From an uncultured Cohaesibacter sp. (lineage in GTDB: Bacteria; Pseudomonadota; Alphaproteobacteria; Rhizobiales; Cohaesibacteraceae): 64,000 nucleotides of DNA. Numbering within the stretch: position 1 is the stretch's first letter; each line of letters opens with the position of its first letter. This document shows, in pieces, positions 60,305 to 64,000 of this stretch. The stretch spans positions 970,775 to 1,034,774 of the forward strand of contig NZ_OY781091.1 in assembly GCF_963676275.1 (NCBI RefSeq), written 5' to 3'. Below the pieces are notes generated by a model. That model was not told where the DNA came from, searched no databases, and saw nothing but the letters and a program-made list of their open reading frames with translations. The translations under genes were made by a program, and so were the position numbers.

Positions 60305-61282
60305 CTACTTTCCAGAGCTCAAAAGCATCGTTTGCCCTTCTGACAGCAATATGAACTCGCCCTCCACGTCTTTGTTCTCGTGGAGCGCTCGCAGTAAATC
60401 GTTTTGTGGATCATCATATCCCTCAGCAGATAGCTGAAATGTTCCGAAGTGCATTCCGATACTGATTGTTGCACCAAGATCCTTGTGAGCCTGAACTGCT
60501 TCTGCAGGACTGGTATGAATAGGCTTCATAAAATCGCGTGGTTGATATGCACCAATTCCCAGAATTGCAACTTCGGGTGACCCTAACTGTGCTTTAATGC
60601 TTGCAAAATGCGTAGAGTAGCCTCCGTCGCCGCCGAAGTAGACGCTCCGAGCTTTTCGACGGACGAAATAGCTTCCCCACAGGCTCCGGTCCCGATCAAA
60701 CAAGCTTCTACCCGATGAATGTTGGGTAGGAGCAAAAGTGATTTCCACGTCTGGATGAAGGTTGATCGTCTCCCACCAATCCATTTCGGTAATCTGTTTA
60801 GCTCCAGACTTTTGAAGATGGGCTTTGTCTCCAAGGGGAACGAAGTAACTTGGTGAATGACGTTTGTTGATGAGGCGAAGAGTGTCAAGATCAAGATGAT
60901 CATAATGATTGTGGCTGATTAGGACCAAATCGATTTTGGGAAGTGCATCTAGATCAACACCAGGAGCCCTTACTCTCTTAGGACCGAACCATCCAACAGG
61001 ACTAACCCGGTCAGACCAGACCGGATCGGTGAGTATATTGAGGCCGGGAAGTTGAATGAGAAAGGTGGCATGGTTGATAAAGGTGATGGCCATCTCATCA
61101 GCCTTTAATTCCTCATAAATGGACGGGGTCGCTGTATTTGGAACATGTTTTGGCCATTCCGCGCGACCTTCTCGCATCATGTTGAATACGTCGGAGATCC
61201 CGGGCGAAAACTGTTCATCAAGCGTGGGATTGAAAAACTTCTTGCCGTTGAAGTGATCCGAAATTTTGTAATCCGCAGCCAT
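60305..61282 (-). CDS. MBL-fold metallohydrolase (NAPE-PLD/UlaG-like)
   Basis: 325 aa. Metallo-beta-lactamase Zn motif SHNHYDHLDLDTLR (HxHxDH) with further ligands in APTQHSSGRSLFD, YFGGDGGY and GMHFGTF. FINHATFLIQLPGLNILTDPVWSDRVSPVGWFGPKRVRAPG is typical of the YtnP/NAPE-PLD-like group. The start at 61282 has AGGAGGG 5 nt upstream; the frame extended to 61417 is a Cys-rich non-coding lead. More AT-rich than the core genes. Monocistronic; substrate unknown. Confidence 0.88.
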   Translation of the reverse strand: MAADYKISDHFNGKKFFNPTLDEQFSPGISDVFNMMREGRAEWPKHVPNTATPSIYEELKADEMAITFINHATFLIQLPGLNILTDPVWSDRVSPVGWFGPKRVRAPGVDLDALPKIDLVLISHNHYDHLDLDTLRLINKRHSPSYFVPLGDKAHLQKSGAKQITEMDWWETINLHPDVEITFAPTQHSSGRSLFDRDRSLWGSYFVRRKARSVYFGGDGGYSTHFASIKAQLGSPEVAILGIGAYQPRDFMKPIHTSPAEAVQAHKDLGATISIGMHFGTFQLSAEGYDDPQNDLLRALHENKDVEGEFILLSEGQTMLLSSGK

Positions 61283-61451
61283 AATCCCTCCTGAGTATAC
61301 AATAGAGCAAATTCCAACCGCGATTATGCGCACGGTCAAGTAGAGATGGTTGATCGTGCATGAGAAAGCGGGAAAACATAATCCGTTCATCAGGACATCG
61401 CCTTTGTAATCACACATATGGGTTTCAGCAACTTGACACAGTGCATTTCCG

Positions 61452-62048
61452 TTACGGTCGTGCAGGGCGTTGGGTAATTCTGTAAACTGAAGCCGGTGGG
61501 AGATTTCTATAAGTCATGCTAACTTTGAGGGCTTTCAAACCAAGCCGGTCAAGAATTGGTCGAGCGATTGGGCAGCGTGGCCCATAGGTAAACTGATAAA
61601 GCGCACTGTTCGGTCTCATTTTTTCAAACAGTGCTGTCAGAAGCATCATCACTTTCTTGGGTGGCATTGAAACCACCGGCAACCCGCTGATCGCAGCTCC
61701 TGGTGGACGTGATTTATCAAAGGTCATCTTCCTCAGTTCGGCTGCATCAATCATCAGAACCTTCGCCGTTGGAAAACGAGATTCCAGCAACTGCGCGAAC
61801 TCCTTATCGGACTCGATCAGGTGTATCTGAGCTTCTGGTACGCCACGCCTTATCAGCGCCTTTGTAAAAGATCCGGTTCCAGCACCTAGCTCGATAATAG
61901 GCGAGGAAGAAGAAGTGATTTCGCTAGTGATAAGGTTAGCAAGACTTTGGCTCGATGGAGCAATCGCCGCTATTCGAAACGGATCGGCTATCCAGGCACG
62001 AGCAAACCTCAACAGGTCGCCTGCCGTTTCGTCTTGAGACATGTTCAT
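61452..62048 (-). CDS. SAM-dependent methyltransferase, phospholipid N-methyltransferase (PmtA)-like
   Basis: 198 aa. Motif I IIELGAGTGSFTKALIRRG, acidic loop HLIESDKEFAQLL, DAAELRKM and the PmtA-like segment AAISGLPVVSMPPKKVMMLL...LYQFTYGPRCPI are visible, as is the N-terminal FARAWIADPFRIAAIAPSSQSLA found in Rhizobium/Sinorhizobium-type PmtA. It may methylate phosphatidylethanolamine. The start at 62048 makes an ATGA overlap with the upstream DedA gene; the longer frame is rejected. Confidence 0.82.
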   Translation of the reverse strand: MNMSQDETAGDLLRFARAWIADPFRIAAIAPSSQSLANLITSEITSSSSPIIELGAGTGSFTKALIRRGVPEAQIHLIESDKEFAQLLESRFPTAKVLMIDAAELRKMTFDKSRPPGAAISGLPVVSMPPKKVMMLLTALFEKMRPNSALYQFTYGPRCPIARPILDRLGLKALKVSMTYRNLPPASVYRITQRPARP

Positions 62049-62677
62049 TTTGAACACCTTTTTCTGGAAGTCTGTTGAGTGGATCTGATTTGAAAAAATG
62101 CAATTGCCAAAAGCTCCGCCAACACAATCAATGCCAGAGCCGTGAGAGCGTGCGATTGCGTTGTGGGATCTCCGATCCCGCGCCCAATAAGGAAACCGGC
62201 TCCGATGAAAATCATGTTCCAATGCATTGAGCCCAGCAATGTGGCAATGACGAACGGCCAGAGTTCGGATCTCAATCCTCCAGAAATACTTGGAGCGATC
62301 AGACGGACCATCGGGAGCAGTTGTGAACCAAGCGCAAAGGATTGTTCATGACGCTTCAGGTGATGCAGTGCACTGTCCAAAAGTTCCCCTGTTCCTCCAT
62401 GATATTTGGAGAGTTGATGCAGGATGGTTCGGATGCGCTGTTCTCCCAGCTTTGCTCCTATGAAATAGGCAGCCAAACAGCCCCCCACGCTTCCCAGACT
62501 CGTTAATGTCAACGCCTGATAGAACTCAATATGGCCGGCAGAGGCGGCTATCCCGACCAATATGAAAAAGGGAAATACCGGAAAGATTGGAACAAGGTGC
62601 TCGACAAATGCCATCCCAATTAGACATGTAAACCAGCAGGACCCAAGCCAAATAATCAGGGCATCAATATAAAACAT
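62045..62677 (-). CDS. DedA-family membrane protein
   Basis: 210-aa integral membrane protein of the DedA/VTT family. FVEHLVPIFPVFPFFILVGIAASAG, LGSVGGCLAAYFIGAKLGEQRIR, GSQLLPMVRLIAPSISGGL (the conserved R...P in re-entrant loops) and the late helices fit. DedA proteins act in lipid-carrier recycling and membrane homeostasis; coupling with a PmtA-like gene suggests a phospholipid-linked role here (inference). Confidence 0.85.
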   Translation of the reverse strand: MFYIDALIIWLGSCWFTCLIGMAFVEHLVPIFPVFPFFILVGIAASAGHIEFYQALTLTSLGSVGGCLAAYFIGAKLGEQRIRTILHQLSKYHGGTGELLDSALHHLKRHEQSFALGSQLLPMVRLIAPSISGGLRSELWPFVIATLLGSMHWNMIFIGAGFLIGRGIGDPTTQSHALTALALIVLAELLAIAFFQIRSTQQTSRKRCSK

Positions 62678-63128
62678 TCAACCATTCCGAGTTCACGATT
62701 TCTGCCATGACTTAAGCAAATTTTTCGTCTTGTTTTATACGAAATAAGAACAAGTTAGACTAAGTTTGACTTTTGGATTAAGCGAGAACCAGAGATACTA
62801 TCCCAATTCTTTGTAATCTCATTGTTGTGGAGTAAAATAGTTGCAATACAATATCAATTTGCGCGTTAAAGTATGTTAATTCTCTGTAAAGTTAGGTAAA
62901 ACTAGGCATTGAGCAGTCGGAAAATTTACATAACTTTACACTGCCTTGACGGTGCTTGACATTTAATGAGCTAGAACAGCGTTTGGTGAGAGTAACGGCC
63001 GGCATTATCAAGGCAAACTTTCAGTGACGAAAAACAATTAGAACCAGCAGACGTGATCAGCATTCAAATTTCACTGTTGCTCCCATGTGATGCGACAACA
63101 CGCTTGTTTGCCGGGAGGGAAACTGCTG
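62678..63128. other. AT-rich divergent region with a long inverted repeat
   Basis: About 450 bp between the DedA gene (minus) and the efflux genes (plus). It holds the 16-bp inverted repeat at 62885-62940 and two overlapping TTGAC(G/A) hexamers at 62946-62961. No gene is supported. Confidence 0.5.
62885..62940. promoter_or_regulatory. Inverted 16-bp repeats upstream of the RND efflux operon
   Basis: TGTAAAGTTAGGTAAA (62885-62900) and TTTACATAACTTTACA (62925-62940) are reverse complements at 15 of 16 positions, 24 bp apart. A weaker copy, TTAAAGTATGTTAA, lies at 62866-62879. The arrangement suits a TetR-type repressor of the downstream efflux genes; no such regulator is in the window. Confidence 0.6.
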
Positions 63129-63296
63129 ATGGGGCTAAGTGATCAACGAAAAGTCTCTGTTGTTCGCAGCATGTACGTTGAGAGGTCTCCAACTCCGTCA
63201 AAGTGGATAGTGCTTATATTTCTGTTCGCATTTGCGGCATGTGTTGGGTGCGGTTTCTTCATCGGTTGGAATTGTATGAAATTGGGCATTTGCTAA
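63129..63296 (+). CDS. Small single-pass membrane protein, 55 aa
   Basis: One hydrophobic helix (KWIVLIFLFAFAACVGCGFFIGW, about residues 25-47) between a basic N-terminus and a short Cys-containing tail (NCMKLGIC). ATG 63129 has GGGAGGG ~9 nt upstream; the frame to 63087 is weaker. It ends 14 bp before the membrane-fusion-protein gene in the same direction, so the two are probably co-transcribed. Family not recognised; possibly an accessory peptide of the efflux pump. Confidence 0.5.
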   Translation: MGLSDQRKVSVVRSMYVERSPTPSKWIVLIFLFAFAACVGCGFFIGWNCMKLGIC

Positions 63297-63310
63297 AGGA
63301 CTGATAAAAA

Positions 63311-64000
63311 ATGACAAGAAACGACCAGCCAAGCGAGCCAATCAAACTGAGCTTTGAAGATGAACCAGGTTCATCCAGATCCAAATGGCTCGCGGTAATC
63401 TTTAGCCTGATCTTGGTTGCTTGGATGGGAAGTCGATTTTTCCTACCGGAACGCCAGGATGAGGAAGCCTCTTCACAGGTTGCCAAAATCGTATCTGTCG
63501 CTGTTCAAAGCAGCCAGGCTCAGCAAGTGACGAAAACCTTCACGGCCGAAGGACAGGCGCAGCCTGATAGAAAGGCCAGTGTTCGAGCACAGGCATCCGG
63601 TGAGGTCATCGAACTCAAAGCCGAGAAGGGTGATACACTGGAGGCAAATCAGGACATCGCAATTTTGGCCACGCGAGAGCTGGACGCCAAAGTGCTCGAA
63701 GCACAGGAGGAACTGTCACAGACACAGGAAGACTTTGACGTTGCTCAGTCGCTTTTTGACAAGGGTGTGGCAACGGCCGCCAGATTAAGGGAAGCCAGAG
63801 CGACTCTGGCAACTTCAAAAGCCCAGCTCACACAAGCGGAAGAGGCGCTGAAGGCGGCAATTATTCGGGCTCCCTTTGCGGGCCGGTTGGATACGCTTGA
63901 TCTCGACATTGGCTCCTACGTTTTAATTGGTACCGAGATCGGTGTGATCCTCGATACCAATCCTCTCAAGATTATTATTCAGGTCCCTCAACAGTCCCTT
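63311..64000 (+). CDS. RND efflux periplasmic adaptor (membrane fusion protein), 5' part cut by window edge
   Basis: 230 codons are in the window, open to the end. N-terminal membrane anchor (KWLAVIFSLILVAWMGSRFF, ~25-45), then the HlyD/MFP pattern: FTAEGQAQPDRKASVRAQASGEVIEL (lipoyl half), KGDTLEANQDIAILATRELDAKVLEAQEELSQTQEDFDVAQSLFDKG (coiled-coil hairpin), AAIIRAPFAGRLDTLDLDIGSYV (second lipoyl half). AAAGGA precedes ATG 63311. An RND pump gene is expected just beyond 64 kb. Preceded by a long inverted repeat. Confidence 0.88.
   Translation, partial: MTRNDQPSEPIKLSFEDEPGSSRSKWLAVIFSLILVAWMGSRFFLPERQDEEASSQVAKIVSVAVQSSQAQQVTKTFTAEGQAQPDRKASVRAQASGEVIELKAEKGDTLEANQDIAILATRELDAKVLEAQEELSQTQEDFDVAQSLFDKGVATAARLREARATLATSKAQLTQAEEALKAAIIRAPFAGRLDTLDLDIGSYVLIGTEIGVILDTNPLKIIIQVPQQSL

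Overview
The window looks like chromosome of an alphaproteobacterium of the Hyphomicrobiales (Rhizobiales) type. The main reasons are gene blocks typical of that order: murA with a DUF2948 gene, and hisD - UPF0262 - LMW phosphatase - infA - maf - yacG - tRNA-Phe. An acuR-acuI pair (acrylate/DMSP metabolism) and a full polyamine catabolic locus would fit a marine or coastal heterotroph; a Cohaesibacter-like genus is only a guess. Core genes have high-GC codon use. Several genes are clearly more AT-rich and look acquired (methyltransferase at 13.1-13.9 kb, unknown gene at 22.6-23.4 kb, much of 60-64 kb).

Layout. 0-2.8 kb: end of thiD and a thiYZX HMP-type thiamin-precursor ABC transporter. 3-9.5 kb: diguanylate cyclase, GST, small ORF, haem-ligand-less bacterioferritin, acuR-acuI, an unknown helical protein. 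9.7-12.2 kb: DUF2948, murA and a small basic protein (minus strand). 12.5-13.9 kb: tRNA-Thr and an AT-rich methyltransferase. 14.5-19.8 kb: a five-gene branched-chain-amino-acid-type (Liv) ABC transporter. 20-35 kb: a polyamine locus with uptake (potFGHI), gamma-glutamylation (puuA and a second GS-like ligase), oxidation (puuB), aldehyde oxidation (ALDH), amidotransferase/hydrolase (puuD-like), transamination (spuC-like) and a GntR regulator. Six copies or partial copies of a TTTGTGATCACAAA palindrome lie in front of or between these genes. 35.6-40.4 kb: the hisD-to-tRNA-Phe housekeeping block.

40.4-64 kb is accessory. A P4-type integrase sits directly after tRNA-Phe, followed by an AlpA-like regulator, a broken ATPase gene and an orphan tRNA-Pro 3' end that looks like an attachment scar. 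Next come zinT with a Zur-like dyad, a decayed SsuC-type permease, and a minus-strand FecCD-type ABC transporter operon. That operon ends in a CbiX-like/[2Fe-2S] ferredoxin fusion lacking the chelatase histidines. Upstream of it lie a perfect 38-bp palindrome sharing the zinT operator core, a 44-codon Arg-rich ORF with a strong ribosome binding site, and a textbook cobalamin riboswitch. This layered zinc/cobalamin arrangement is the most unusual system in the window.

49-60 kb holds four SDR oxidoreductases with LysR, HxlR and AraC regulators, a VOC protein and an MFS exporter. It also has an IS3-family element between fragments of an EamA transporter, and a quinone reductase broken by one stop codon. 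60-64 kb holds an MBL-fold hydrolase, a methyltransferase/DedA pair and the start of an RND-type efflux operon behind a long inverted repeat.
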